DNA of 64,000 nt from Flavobacterium hungaricum. GTDB lineage: Bacteria > Bacteroidota > Bacteroidia > Flavobacteriales > Flavobacteriaceae. Positions within the stretch are counted from its first letter, which is position 1; the number at the start of each line of letters is the position of its first letter. The notes below the pieces were generated by a model that did no database searches, was not told where the DNA came from, and was given only the letters and a program-made list of their open reading frames with translations. A program made the position numbers and the translations under genes. The stretch spans positions 1-64,000 of the forward strand of contig NZ_PRDM01000007.1 of the NCBI RefSeq assembly GCF_015182285.1, in the 5' to 3' direction. Shown one piece after another: positions 1 through 8,780 of this stretch.

Positions 1-1858
1 TCAAAGCTTCCTGGTTACTGCATTCTATTGTTTGGTTTAAAGAACCGGCTTGGGTTGTCCAGATTGGTGCAGTGGTATCCTGAATCGTAATCACCTGTGT
101 GAAAGTTTCAGAAATATTGCCACAGTCGTCTTTAACTGTCCAGGTATTGGTATAAGTTCCGGCATTTCCGCATCCTTCAGAGGCTGTAAACTGACCGCTT
201 ACTTTAGTAATGTTGCTCACATTTGTATCACAAGCATCAGAAGCAATAGGGAATAAGGCCTGCGCCGAAGTCAAAGCTTGCTGATTACTGCATTCGATTG
301 TTTGGTTTAAAGAACCGGCTTGGGTTGTCCAAGCAGGAGCGGTATTATCTTGAATTGTAATTACCTGATTGAAAACAGTTGAAGTATTGTTACAGATATC
401 TTTTGCAGTCCAGGTATTGGTATAAGTTCCGGAATTTGCACAAGATCCTGCTGAAAAAACTCCGCTCACTTTAGTATAAGTTACGGTTCCGCCGCAGTTA
501 TCAGAAGCAGCCGGTGCTTGATTCTGCGCTGTAGTTAATCCCGCCGTGTCACTGCACTGTAAAGTCACATCCAATGAATTTGCTTGGGTTGTCCATGCAG
601 GAGCGGTATTATCAACAATATTTATGGTTTGGCTTACCGGAAGAGAGCTGTTGTTACAAGCATCTTTTGCTGTCCATGTTCTGGTTATAGAATAGGTGCC
701 TGCACAAGAACCTTGCGTAGTCTGGTCAACATACGTTAAAGAAGTAACGATGCCACTATTATCTGTAGCTGTTGCTTCAGCAAATACAGGAACGGCAGGA
801 CAATTAATAATGCTTGGTTCTGGCAGCGGATTAACAATTGGTTTAACAGAATCTCCTCCAGATACCACTACAGTCAATTGTTTGGTACAATTATTAGTGT
901 CTTTTACAGTGACTGTATAGCTTCCAGGATTAACTCCAGCCAAATTTTTGGTAGTAGCTCCATTATTCCATAAGTATGTGTAGCCGGGAGTTCCGCCAGT
1001 AACAGTTAGAGTTATGTTTGAAGTTCCGCCACTGCAACTGACCGCGGTATGGGTTTCGCTCAACATCAATTCTGCTGGCGAAACTATGGGAAGAATGTAG
1101 GTGTTAGTGAGATTTTGAGCATCTTTAACAGTTAATTTCGCTGTATTATTAGCAGTGGTATAAGTATAAGTCGGATTGGGTGAAGTAGAATCTGGCGTAC
1201 CTCCGTCATTATTAAAATCCCATGAATAAGTATAAGGCGTTTTACCTCCATTTGTAGTCGATGTAAAATTAACAGTTGTACTTGTGCCAACAGTGCAGGC
1301 TTTGTACGTAAATTGTACAGCTAGAGGTTTAGATATTGTAAATGTATTGGTAAAATCACATTGCGAATTACTATAAGATCCACAAGTATAATTTGGTCCT
1401 GGGTCACTATTGCTGCTCGTTCTCCAGCCAATAATGGTGTTGGAAAGGGTAAGTTCATCACCACAAGTCCAATTGAACGGACCATAGATTAGCTTTTTAT
1501 TGCTTCCAGGAACGATCTCTCCTAATAAGACATTCAAAAAAGTACCAGTTCCATTAATTATTAAATCGGTATTTAACCTTGCATAATAAATGCTGGAATT
1601 AGAATTCGAACTATAATTAAGATAAATATAAACCGGCTGTACCTGTCCAACGGTACAGGTTGAGTTGGTTATAGGCTCTCCGTTTACTCCAGACAGGCTT
1701 AGATATACATCGGTAAGTGTGTAATTGTTTGATTTGCAATTATAACCGCAAGTTCTAAGGTCTACTTGTGAAAAAGATGAATGAATGTTGAATATTAAAA
1801 ACAGCATTATAAACGCATGTTTAACATTAATATTCGTTAAATAAGTAATGTTTTTCAT
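1..1858 (-). CDS. Large repetitive surface protein (PKD, SprB and HYR-like repeats), N-terminal part only
   Basis: The frame is open from an ATG at 1858 to the window edge (about 619 codons) with no stop, so the C-terminus is missing. A signal peptide ends near FSQ at residue 31. A unique region follows, then a PKD-like domain (about residues 183-256, with YSWDFNNDG), then a SprB-type repeat (about 258-338, with TYLWNNGATT and GSYTVTVKD). From about residue 345 there are repeats of 88-90 residues of HYR type (TAPAWTTQ, TYTNTWT.KD.C.N). DNA copies at 1 and 271 are 270 bp apart and very similar. Flavobacterial proteins of this build are usually secreted by T9SS and act as adhesins or gliding-surface filaments. 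That role is inferred, because the sorting domain lies outside the window. Confidence 0.85.
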   Translation of the reverse strand, partial: MKNITYLTNINVKHAFIMLFLIFNIHSSFSQVDLRTCGYNCKSNNYTLTDVYLSLSGVNGEPITNSTCTVGQVQPVYIYLNYSSNSNSSIYYARLNTDLIINGTGTFLNVLLGEIVPGSNKKLIYGPFNWTCGDELTLSNTIIGWRTSSNSDPGPNYTCGSYSNSQCDFTNTFTISKPLAVQFTYKACTVGTSTTVNFTSTTNGGKTPYTYSWDFNNDGGTPDSTSPNPTYTYTTANNTAKLTVKDAQNLTNTYILPIVSPAELMLSETHTAVSCSGGTSNITLTVTGGTPGYTYLWNNGATTKNLAGVNPGSYTVTVKDTNNCTKQLTVVVSGGDSVKPIVNPLPEPSIINCPAVPVFAEATATDNSGIVTSLTYVDQTTQGSCAGTYSITRTWTAKDACNNSSLPVSQTINIVDNTAPAWTTQANSLDVTLQCSDTAGLTTAQNQAPAASDNCGGTVTYTKVSGVFSAGSCANSGTYTNTWTAKDICNNTSTVFNQVITIQDNTAPAWTTQAGSLNQTIECSNQQALTSAQALFPIASDACDTNVSNITKVSGQFTASEGCGNAGTYTNTWTVKDDCGNISETFTQVITIQDTTAPIWTTQAGSLNQTIECSNQEAL

Positions 1859-2673
1859 AATCTCTAATTTTTAATTTTTAGTCATTTTATTTGGAGATTG
1901 AATTATAATCCGTTTTACTGATTATAAAATGGTTAGGTTGTTTTAAATAAAAATTATAGAATTTGTCTGTAGAAAATTTTAAAGTGATTTTTTTAAGATT
2001 TTAGGTTAATTTTTAGTGAAATTCTCAAGAAGATGGAAAATCTTTCTATTTGATTTAATTTAATTTAATTTAATGGGACAAATAGGGTCGTAATCACATC
2101 GTGCGCTCTAAAAGAAAAATGACTTACAATTTGAACACTTTTTAGGACCTTTGAAGTGTGCTTTTAAATTCTTATAAATCATTTATCTGTTTTGTGATAT
2201 GTTTAAATTTTTAACAGAATCAAAGTTATATTAGAGTTTTTCTAATTAAATTTTTTTATCTGTAACTAACCTAAAAACTCGTTGAAGTGCTCTTTTTTTG
2301 TCAAAAATTGACTCAAAAAAATATATTTTTGACTGATTTGCCCAAAAATTATTATCGAATTTTCTTCTTTTTTGATGAAAATGAGGTGATTTACTTTTGT
2401 TTAAATATCTAATAATCAGATATTTAGTTAATTTTTTACAGATATAGGAAATATCGACCAAGTGCTGATTATTATAGATGAACTACATAAAATTGATGAT
2501 TCTCATTTCGTAATTTTTGAAAATTGTTAACGTTTTGAGAATTGCCTATTCCTGTTAAATTTTTGATATAATGTTAACGGAAATAAAAAAAAAGAAACGT
2601 TTACAATTTCTTTTGTAAATTAGAACTTAATTAAAATTTGAATCTCTTTTTGAGGTCTTTAAACGAAATACTT
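1859..2673. other. AT-rich intergenic region, no supported gene
   Basis: About 815 bp separates the divergent surface-protein gene and the sixA-ppk-ppx cluster. It holds a short TTTAA microsatellite (four units, 2054-2073) and long A/T runs. A 71-codon leftward frame at 2246-2461 has extreme AT-biased composition and no recognisable motif, so it is not called. Promoters for both flanking genes must lie here, but I see no clean TTG/TAnnTTTG pair. Confidence 0.5.
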
Positions 2674-3159
2674 ATGAAAAATTTAATTTTAATACGTCAT
2701 GCCAAATCAAGCTGGGAAGCTCCATTAAAAGATTTTGACCGACCATTGATGAAAAGAGGGATTCTAGACGCGCATGAAGTTTCATTAAATATCTCAAAAT
2801 ATCTTCCTAAAACCTATATTATATGGAGCAGTCCGGCAGCACGTGCTTCAGAAACAGCTCTCATATTTGCACAAAATATTTCATATCCCCTCGAAAGTAT
2901 CGTTTTCAGAGACGATCTTTATACTTTTGATGAGAAACAACTAGAAAAAGTTATCAAATCGTGTGATAATAGTTTTGAAAGCGTTATTCTTTTCGGACAT
3001 AACGAGGCTATTACAAATTTTGTTAATAAATTTGGAGATGTTTTTATAGATAATGTTCCTACTTCGGGCTTTGTATCATTGCAATTTGATTCTGAAAGCT
3101 GGGACAGCATCGATAAGGGCAAAACACATAAAACTATTTTCCCCAAAGACCTAAAATAA
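2674..3159 (+). CDS. SixA-like histidine phosphatase
   Basis: The product is 161 residues, of the histidine phosphatase (phosphoglycerate mutase-like) superfamily. The phospho-acceptor motif RHAKSSW lies at residues 8-14 with catalytic His9. A second histidine occurs in FGHNE (His109), and SSPAARASETA (52-62) is the usual third conserved block. Length and motifs fit SixA, a phosphohistidine phosphatase. The ATG at 2674 gives a protein that begins directly at the first beta strand, so the in-frame TTG at 2638 is not chosen. The stop lies five bases before the ppk start, so the two are probably co-transcribed. The natural substrate is unknown. Confidence 0.88.
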   Translation: MKNLILIRHAKSSWEAPLKDFDRPLMKRGILDAHEVSLNISKYLPKTYIIWSSPAARASETALIFAQNISYPLESIVFRDDLYTFDEKQLEKVIKSCDNSFESVILFGHNEAITNFVNKFGDVFIDNVPTSGFVSLQFDSESWDSIDKGKTHKTIFPKDLK

Positions 3160-3164
3160 TTACC

Positions 3165-5243
3165 GTGTACGAACAGAAATATATCGATAGAGAAAAAAGC
3201 TGGCTGGCGTTTAATGCAAGAGTACTTCAAGAAGCAGGAGACAATACAGTGCCACTTTTAGACCGACTGCGTTTTGTTGGAATTTTTTCAAACAATTTAG
3301 ACGAATTTTTTAGGGTTCGGTACGCCGCCATTCGTCGATTAAGCCTTTCTGGAATTTCTGGTGAAAAATATTTAGGCGGTGTTTCAGCGCCTCAGTTAAT
3401 TAAAGATATTACCGAAATTGTAATTCAACAGCAATCTGAAAGTTTGCGTATTTTAGGAAATATAGAAGCAGAACTCGAAGCCGAAAATATTTTTATTATA
3501 AACGAGACACAAATCACTCCTAAGCAGGAATGTTTTTTAAAAGATTTTTATACACAAAAATTAAGTCCAGAGCTCGTAACCATCATTTTGAATGATTTGG
3601 CTGTTTTTCCAATTCTAAAAGATACGTTAGGATATCTGGCTGTTCGTTTAGAATTAGAAAACGAAGAAGTTCGTTATGCATTAATTGAAATTCCAAAAAA
3701 CATCAACAGATTTGTTGTTCTTCCGTCTGATGATGAAAAACAATACGTTATTTTAATCGATGACGTCATCCGATTTAAACTTAAAAACATCTTTAATATT
3801 TTTAATTACAAAAGTGTTTCGGCACACATGATTAAAATTACCAGAGATGCACAATTAGATATTGATAGTGATTTGAGCAAAAGTATGCTCGAAAAAATTG
3901 CCTCTTCAGTAAAAGACCGACGAATTGGAGAACCTGTTCGTTTTATTTATGATAGTCTGATTGAAGATGACACACTTCATTTCTTTTTAGATAAAATGAA
4001 GATTGTCGAAACCGACAGTATCATACCAGGAGGAAGGTATCACAATCGACGCGATTATATGGCTTTTCCTAATTTAGGGCGATATGATTTGTTATACAAA
4101 CCAAACGAACCGCTTCCGGTTCCGGGTTTAAGTCTTGAAGGAAGTATATTAGAGAAAATCTCCAAAAAAGATTATTTGGTGCATGCGCCGTATCAGTCGT
4201 TTTCTTATTTGACTAAGTTTTTGCGTGAGGCAGCCTTAGATCCAAAAGTAACAAGTATAAAAATCACGTTGTATCGCCTCGCTAAGAACTCGCAGGTGAT
4301 TAGTTCGCTGATTAATGCCGCAAAAAATGGGAAACGCGTTGTGGTTCAGATCGAACTTCAGGCACGTTTTGACGAAGCTTCGAATATTTCTTATGCAGAA
4401 CAAATGCAAACGGAAGGGATCGAACTTATTTTCGGAATCAAAGGATTGAAGGTACACAGTAAAATCTGTGTAATAGAAAGAACGGAAGAAGGGAAAAATC
4501 GTCGTTACGGTTTTATTTCAACAGGAAACTTTAACGAATCGACAGCCAAAATTTATACCGATGTAACACTTTTAACCTGTCATCAGGGGATTTTAAAGGA
4601 CACTTCGAAGATATTTGAATTTTTTGATATCAATTATAGAGTACACCGTTACAAACATTTAATTGTATCGCCTCATTATACCAGAACAAAGTTTATAAAG
4701 CTTATCGATCGTGAAATTCTTCATGCTTTAGCAGGTAGAAAAACACACATAAAGCTTAAAATGAATAGTTTATCAGATTTTAAAATGATCGATAAATTAT
4801 ATGAAGCCAGCAATGCAGGTGTAAAAATACAGCTTCAGGTAAGAGGAATCTGTTCGTTGATTCCGGGCATTCCTGGAATGAGCGAAAATATCGAAGCCAT
4901 TAGTATCGTCGATAATTATCTGGAACACACCAGAGTTTATATTTTTGGAAATGCAGGTTTAACCGAAGTTTACATTTCATCTGCCGATTTCATGACCAGA
5001 AATCTTGACTTAAGGGTTGAGGTAACATGCCCGATATACGATCTTGAAATCAAAAAAGAATTGATTGATAATTTTAACATTGCATGGAAAGGAAACGTAA
5101 AAGTACGTTATCATTCTTATAAATTAGATAATAAATATAAGCCTAGAAATCATCATGCCCCATTTAGAGCACAGCTTGAAACCTATAAATATTATCAAAA
5201 GAAAATTGAGGTAATCGAACAGGTTGCATCGCCGGCGAATTAA
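3165..5243 (+). CDS. ppk1: Polyphosphate kinase 1
   Basis: A 692-residue PPK1, which reversibly transfers the ATP gamma-phosphate to polyphosphate. The N-domain begins YIDREKSWLAFNARVLQEA, which is characteristic. The two histidines of the phospholipase-D-like core are present: His431 in KVHSKICVIER (the autophosphorylated residue by family analogy) and His588 in YLEHTRVYIF. STGNFNE follows the first motif as usual. The start is GTG at 3165. No closer ATG exists and the N-terminal motif begins four residues in. The gene lies between a SixA-like phosphatase and a Ppx/GppA phosphatase, making a compact synthesis and degradation unit. Confidence 0.95.
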   Translation: MYEQKYIDREKSWLAFNARVLQEAGDNTVPLLDRLRFVGIFSNNLDEFFRVRYAAIRRLSLSGISGEKYLGGVSAPQLIKDITEIVIQQQSESLRILGNIEAELEAENIFIINETQITPKQECFLKDFYTQKLSPELVTIILNDLAVFPILKDTLGYLAVRLELENEEVRYALIEIPKNINRFVVLPSDDEKQYVILIDDVIRFKLKNIFNIFNYKSVSAHMIKITRDAQLDIDSDLSKSMLEKIASSVKDRRIGEPVRFIYDSLIEDDTLHFFLDKMKIVETDSIIPGGRYHNRRDYMAFPNLGRYDLLYKPNEPLPVPGLSLEGSILEKISKKDYLVHAPYQSFSYLTKFLREAALDPKVTSIKITLYRLAKNSQVISSLINAAKNGKRVVVQIELQARFDEASNISYAEQMQTEGIELIFGIKGLKVHSKICVIERTEEGKNRRYGFISTGNFNESTAKIYTDVTLLTCHQGILKDTSKIFEFFDINYRVHRYKHLIVSPHYTRTKFIKLIDREILHALAGRKTHIKLKMNSLSDFKMIDKLYEASNAGVKIQLQVRGICSLIPGIPGMSENIEAISIVDNYLEHTRVYIFGNAGLTEVYISSADFMTRNLDLRVEVTCPIYDLEIKKELIDNFNIAWKGNVKVRYHSYKLDNKYKPRNHHAPFRAQLETYKYYQKKIEVIEQVASPAN

Positions 5244-5276
5244 TTAAAAAACATTAAAAAAAAATCATAAGTGAGC

Positions 5277-6167
5277 ATGATTAATATCAAAAAATTAGCA
5301 GCAATAGATATCGGATCAAATGCCATGAGGCTCCTGATATCGAATGTTGTAGAACAAGACGGAAAAGAATCGCAGTTTAATAAAAGTTCCCTTGTTCGCG
5401 TGCCGATCCGTTTAGGTCAAGATGCCTTTACGGTAGGTGAAATTTCAGAAGAAAATATCGATCGAATGGTAGATGCCATGAAAGCATTCAACCTTTTGAT
5501 GAAAGTACATAAAGTAGAGCGTTATATGGCGTTTGCTACATCGGCAATGCGTGAAGCATACAATGCCAAAGAAGTTGTGGCTTTGATTAAGAAAAAAGCC
5601 GACATCAAAATTGAGATTATCGATGGTAAAAAAGAAGCGGCGATTATCGCTTCTACAGATCTGCATCATTTATTGAAATCGGACGAAACCTATCTTTTTG
5701 TTGACGTGGGCGGCGGGAGTACAGAATTTACTCTTTTCTCTGACGGAAAATTAATTAATTCAAGATCGTTTAAAGCTGGAACCGTACGTTTGTTAAACAA
5801 TATGGTTCACGATGTAGTTTGGGATGAAATCGAAAAATGGATTAAAACGAATACAAAAGATTACGAAGAAGTTACCCTGATTGGTTCTGGTGGAAACATC
5901 AACAAATTGTTTAAAATGTCTGGAAAACAACAGGAAAAACCGCTTTCGTATATTTACATCAATTCGCAATATGCTTTTTTAAATTCATTGACGTACGAAC
6001 AGAGAATCGCCGAGTTAGGTTTAAACTCTGACCGTGCTGACGTAATTATACATGCGACACGCATTTATCTAAATGCCATGAAATGGAGCGGCGCACGCCA
6101 GATTTACGTTCCAAAAATCGGACTTTCTGATGGTATCGTAAAAGCTATGTATTACGGAAAAATTTAA
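5277..6167 (+). CDS. Exopolyphosphatase / Ppx-GppA family phosphatase
   Basis: A 296-residue single-module Ppx/GppA protein of the actin-like ATPase fold. AAIDIGSNAMRLLI near the N-terminus is phosphate-binding loop 1, VDVGGGSTEFTLF is loop 2, and IGSGGNINKL follows. It lacks the C-terminal HD extension of the long E. coli Ppx, as is common in short Ppx1/GppA-like proteins. It is expected to release phosphate from the end of polyphosphate or from pppGpp. The ATG at 5277 is preferred over the in-frame GTG at 5271, because both lie before the same core and neither has a clear ribosome binding site. It follows ppk1 by about 33 bp and is probably in the same operon. Confidence 0.9.
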   Translation: MINIKKLAAIDIGSNAMRLLISNVVEQDGKESQFNKSSLVRVPIRLGQDAFTVGEISEENIDRMVDAMKAFNLLMKVHKVERYMAFATSAMREAYNAKEVVALIKKKADIKIEIIDGKKEAAIIASTDLHHLLKSDETYLFVDVGGGSTEFTLFSDGKLINSRSFKAGTVRLLNNMVHDVVWDEIEKWIKTNTKDYEEVTLIGSGGNINKLFKMSGKQQEKPLSYIYINSQYAFLNSLTYEQRIAELGLNSDRADVIIHATRIYLNAMKWSGARQIYVPKIGLSDGIVKAMYYGKI

Positions 6168-6177
6168 TTTTTTTTAT

Positions 6178-6206
6178 TTGCCGCTAATTAGTGTAATTAG
6201 CGGCAA
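6178..6206 (+). terminator. Hairpin after the polyphosphate operon
   Basis: A perfect 13-bp inverted repeat (TTGCCGCTAATTA, 3-base loop, TAATTAGCGGCAA) lies 11 bp after the ppx stop. The T-run precedes the stem and does not follow it on the + strand. It may therefore be an RNA-stabilising hairpin and not a classical Rho-independent terminator. Confidence 0.5.
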
Positions 6207-6217
6207 AACTTTATATA

Positions 6218-6778
6218 ATGAAATCAGTTTTTCAATCCATTCAAAAACTCTCTGCAGAAGAATTGTCTCTTTTAGATGATTTAATCACTTTTCGGACTTT
6301 GAAAAAAGGAGAAGTTTTGTTGGATGAAAATCAAATCTGCAACGAAATTGTTTTTATAAAAAAAGGAATTCTGCGTTCTTTTTTTGTCAATCATAAAGGA
6401 GATGAGATCACGAATTGTTTTGCCTTTGAAAATGAATTGATGGCCTCCTTCGCCAGCTTTATTCAAGAAGAAAAAGCCGAAGAAAGTATTCAGGCTCTGA
6501 CCGATACAGAATTACAGATTTTAGATCGTAAAGGACTCGAAAAACTCTATAGATCAAGTTCTAATTGGCAGGAAACAGGAAGAAAGTTAACCGAAATAGA
6601 ATTTGTAAACCTTCATAAAAGAATGGTTTCGTTTCAGAAATTATCAGGTACCCAGCGCTACGAAGAATTGTATCAGAATCATCGAAAATATGTAGAATTG
6701 ATTCCGCTCCAATATTTAGCTTCTTATTTAGGAATCACCCCAAGACATTTAAGCCGAATCAGAAAAGCTGTTATTTAG
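6218..6778 (+). CDS. Crp/Fnr family transcriptional regulator
   Basis: A 186-residue regulator with an N-terminal cyclic-nucleotide-binding-like beta roll (about residues 10-120, including LKKGEVLLDENQ and IVFIKKGILRSFF). The C-terminus is a short helix-turn-helix ending LASYLGITPRHLSRIRK, which fits the Bacteroidota Crp subfamily. It lacks the canonical phosphate-binding cassette of E. coli Crp, so cAMP binding cannot be assumed. It starts 12 bp after the hairpin behind ppx. Regulation of the neighbouring polyphosphate genes or of the oxidoreductase at 7464 is possible but not shown. Confidence 0.88.
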   Translation: MKSVFQSIQKLSAEELSLLDDLITFRTLKKGEVLLDENQICNEIVFIKKGILRSFFVNHKGDEITNCFAFENELMASFASFIQEEKAEESIQALTDTELQILDRKGLEKLYRSSSNWQETGRKLTEIEFVNLHKRMVSFQKLSGTQRYEELYQNHRKYVELIPLQYLASYLGITPRHLSRIRKAVI

Positions 6779-6797
6779 TTTTTTGATTTTTTGTTTC

Positions 6798-7395
6798 CGC
6801 AGAATTCTAGCAGATGTCAATAAAAATCATTCTAATCCTTTACTCTGTGGTAAAATAAGATCAAATTTTGTAAATCTGCTTTATCTGCAAAATCTGCGAG
6901 AAAATATAATTTTAGTTTCACGCAGATGTAAAGAGATTTTAGCAGATCCTGGATAAAAAACATTCTAATCCTTTAATCTGTGGCAGAATAAGATCCAATG
7001 CTCCAAATCTGCTTTATCTGCAAAATCTGCGAGAGAATATAATTTTAGTTTCACGCAGATGTAAAAGAGATTTGAGCAGATTTTAAATGAAAAACATTCT
7101 CATATTTAATCTGTGGTTAAATAAGATCAAATATTGTAAATCTGCTTTATCTGCAAAATCTGCGAGAAAATATAATTTTAGTTTCACGCAGATGTAAAGA
7201 GATTTTAGCAGATTTTAAATAAAAAACATTCTAATCCTTTAATCTGTGGTAGAATAAGATCAAATATTGTAAATCTGCTTTATCTGCAAAATCTGCGAGA
7301 GAAATTTAATTTTAGTTTCACGCAGATGTAAAAGAGATTTGAGCAGATGTCAATAAAAATCATTCTAATCCTTAACTCTGTGGTAAAATAAGAGA
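6798..7395. repeat. Tandem array of a 133-bp non-coding repeat, about 4.6 copies
   Basis: Near-identical units begin with CGCAGATGTAAAGAGATTT (or a variant) at 6798, 6921, 7054, 7187 and 7321. Steps are 123, 133, 133 and 134 bp and the last copy is incomplete. Each unit contains AATCTGCTTTATCTGC and AAAATCTGCGAGA, with short TCTGC/GCAGA complementarity that could fold. There is no open frame and no spacer variability, so it is not CRISPR. Similar TCTGCG/CGCAGA-type fragments occur elsewhere in the window as single copies. Confidence 0.85.
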
Positions 7396-7463
7396 AATTT
7401 AATTTTAGGACATTTGTCTAGTAAAAGAAAAACCGCAAAAAGTATTTTTGAAAAAACTTCAAT

Positions 7464-8042
7464 ATGAAAAAAATACTCATTATAAACGGACATCCCAATC
7501 CCTCAAGTTTTAATTTTGCGATAGCAGAAGCCTACAGAAAAGGAGCATTGGATTCAAAAGCAGAAGTAGAAACAATTACAATTGCGGATTTAAATTTTAA
7601 TCCAAACTTAAAAGTTGGTTATCAAAAACGAACAGAGTTAGAGCCCGATTTAATTCAGGCGTGGGAGAAAATTCAAAAATCCGATCATTTGGTTTGGATC
7701 CATCCTGTTTGGTGGGGCGGACTTCCTGCAATTACAAAAGGTTTTGTAGATCGACTATTTTTACCCGGAATGGCATTTCAATATCGTGAAAACTCGGTTT
7801 GGTGGGATAAATTATTAAAAGGAAAAACCGCTCATATCATCACAACGTTAGATCAGCCGGGCTGGTACTACAGATTGTTTTATGGAAGACCCAGTGTCAA
7901 TCAGTTAAAGAAATCAACTCTTGAATTTTGCGGTGTAAAACCCGTAAAAGTCAGTTATATCGGAATCATAAAAACTGCCGACGAAAATCAGAGAAAAAAA
8001 TGGCTCGAAAAAGTCTATAATTTTGGCTTTAGGAATACATAA
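7464..8042 (+). CDS. NAD(P)H-dependent oxidoreductase, flavodoxin-like fold
   Basis: A 192-residue member of the Flavodoxin_2 / KefF-NQO1-like family. It starts KKILIINGHPNPSSFNFA (phosphate-binding loop for FMN or FAD) and contains DHLVWIHPVWWGGLPAITKGFVDR, the conserved flavin and dimer segment. Enzymes of this family use NAD(P)H to reduce quinones, azo compounds or nitro compounds in the cytoplasm. The substrate here cannot be told. It is transcribed alone, after the 133-bp repeat array, and converges on dnaX. Confidence 0.88.
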   Translation: MKKILIINGHPNPSSFNFAIAEAYRKGALDSKAEVETITIADLNFNPNLKVGYQKRTELEPDLIQAWEKIQKSDHLVWIHPVWWGGLPAITKGFVDRLFLPGMAFQYRENSVWWDKLLKGKTAHIITTLDQPGWYYRLFYGRPSVNQLKKSTLEFCGVKPVKVSYIGIIKTADENQRKKWLEKVYNFGFRNT

Positions 8043-8075
8043 AAGCTGCCAAAAAAATCTTAAAAAAAAAGAAAA

Positions 8076-8780
8076 TTAATCCTTCAGATCCAGTCCAAAT
8101 ATCGAACGTAAAAGTTCAATGTTTGGATTGATTTCTACGAAACGATTGTAACGGTCTTGATTGTTGTACGATCTTTTGGTCTCTACTTTTTCGTTTACGA
8201 TAACTTCTATTGTAATATCGTGATTGTGTAAATGACCTTTTAAATGACCCAATAAACCGTTCATCATGCTTTCAAATTCTAGCTTAGAACCTTCGTTTGG
8301 AAGCTCATAAGTAATATGAGTGCCGTTTAAGACAGGATCGGTGATCAATAAGATCGACTCCATAATTTTGAAACCTTTTTGACCTAAGCGCTCCGCATAT
8401 TTGTTCCAGTGAAGACGCATATCTGTTTCGTTAAATTCTTCGGTAGGTAAAACAGAAGAAGGCTTAACATACGATTTAGTGCTTTGCTCTAATTCTTTTT
8501 TCTTACGGATACTTGCCAAAGAGAAGGCCGAAACTTTAGGCGTATTATCTGTTGCTGCTTTTGGAGTTTCCGGAGTTTGAACCTTAGGAGTTTCTACAGT
8601 ATTTGCAGTATTTGCAACGCTCGGATTTACAGTGCCATTGTCATTTTGACTGGTATTGACATTGGTGTTTTCTGCCGAATTTGGAGTTTGGGATTTAGGA
8701 TTTGAATCTTTAGTTATTACTTCAACAATAGAAAAGCTTCCGTTTTTGTAATAAGTGGGCGGAATTATGAATTGCTCAGC
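8076..8780 (-). CDS. dnaX: DnaX tau-specific C-terminal extension, reached by -1 frameshift
   Basis: Directly after the A10 tract the -1 frame is open from 8780 to a stop at 8076 (234 codons). It begins AEQFIIPPTYYKNGSFSIVEV. A Pro/Thr/Asn-rich linker follows (PKVQTPETPKAATDNTPK), then a folded-looking domain (SLASIRKKKELEQ to LRSIFGLDLKD). Linker plus C-terminal domain is the layout of tau. The first ATG-type start in this frame lies well inside it, and no promoter or ribosome site is visible. Translation therefore most likely comes from dnaX by slippage, giving a fusion of about 591 residues. A homopolymer sequencing error (true count 8 or 11) would give the same picture. Confidence 0.8.
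   Translation of the reverse strand, partial: AEQFIIPPTYYKNGSFSIVEVITKDSNPKSQTPNSAENTNVNTSQNDNGTVNPSVANTANTVETPKVQTPETPKAATDNTPKVSAFSLASIRKKKELEQSTKSYVKPSSVLPTEEFNETDMRLHWNKYAERLGQKGFKIMESILLITDPVLNGTHITYELPNEGSKLEFESMMNGLLGHLKGHLHNHDITIEVIVNEKVETKRSYNNQDRYNRFVEINPNIELLRSIFGLDLKD

Noticed and set aside
696..920. 74-codon + strand frame in the surface protein
   Set aside because: Antisense to a continuous frame with signal peptide, PKD and HYR repeats.
2246..2461. 71-codon leftward frame in the AT-rich gap before sixA
   Set aside because: Lys/Asn/Ile/Phe-rich composition of random AT DNA, no motif, no neighbour support.
6798..7395. CRISPR array
   Set aside because: Copies are contiguous 133-bp units with no variable spacers, and no cas genes are present.
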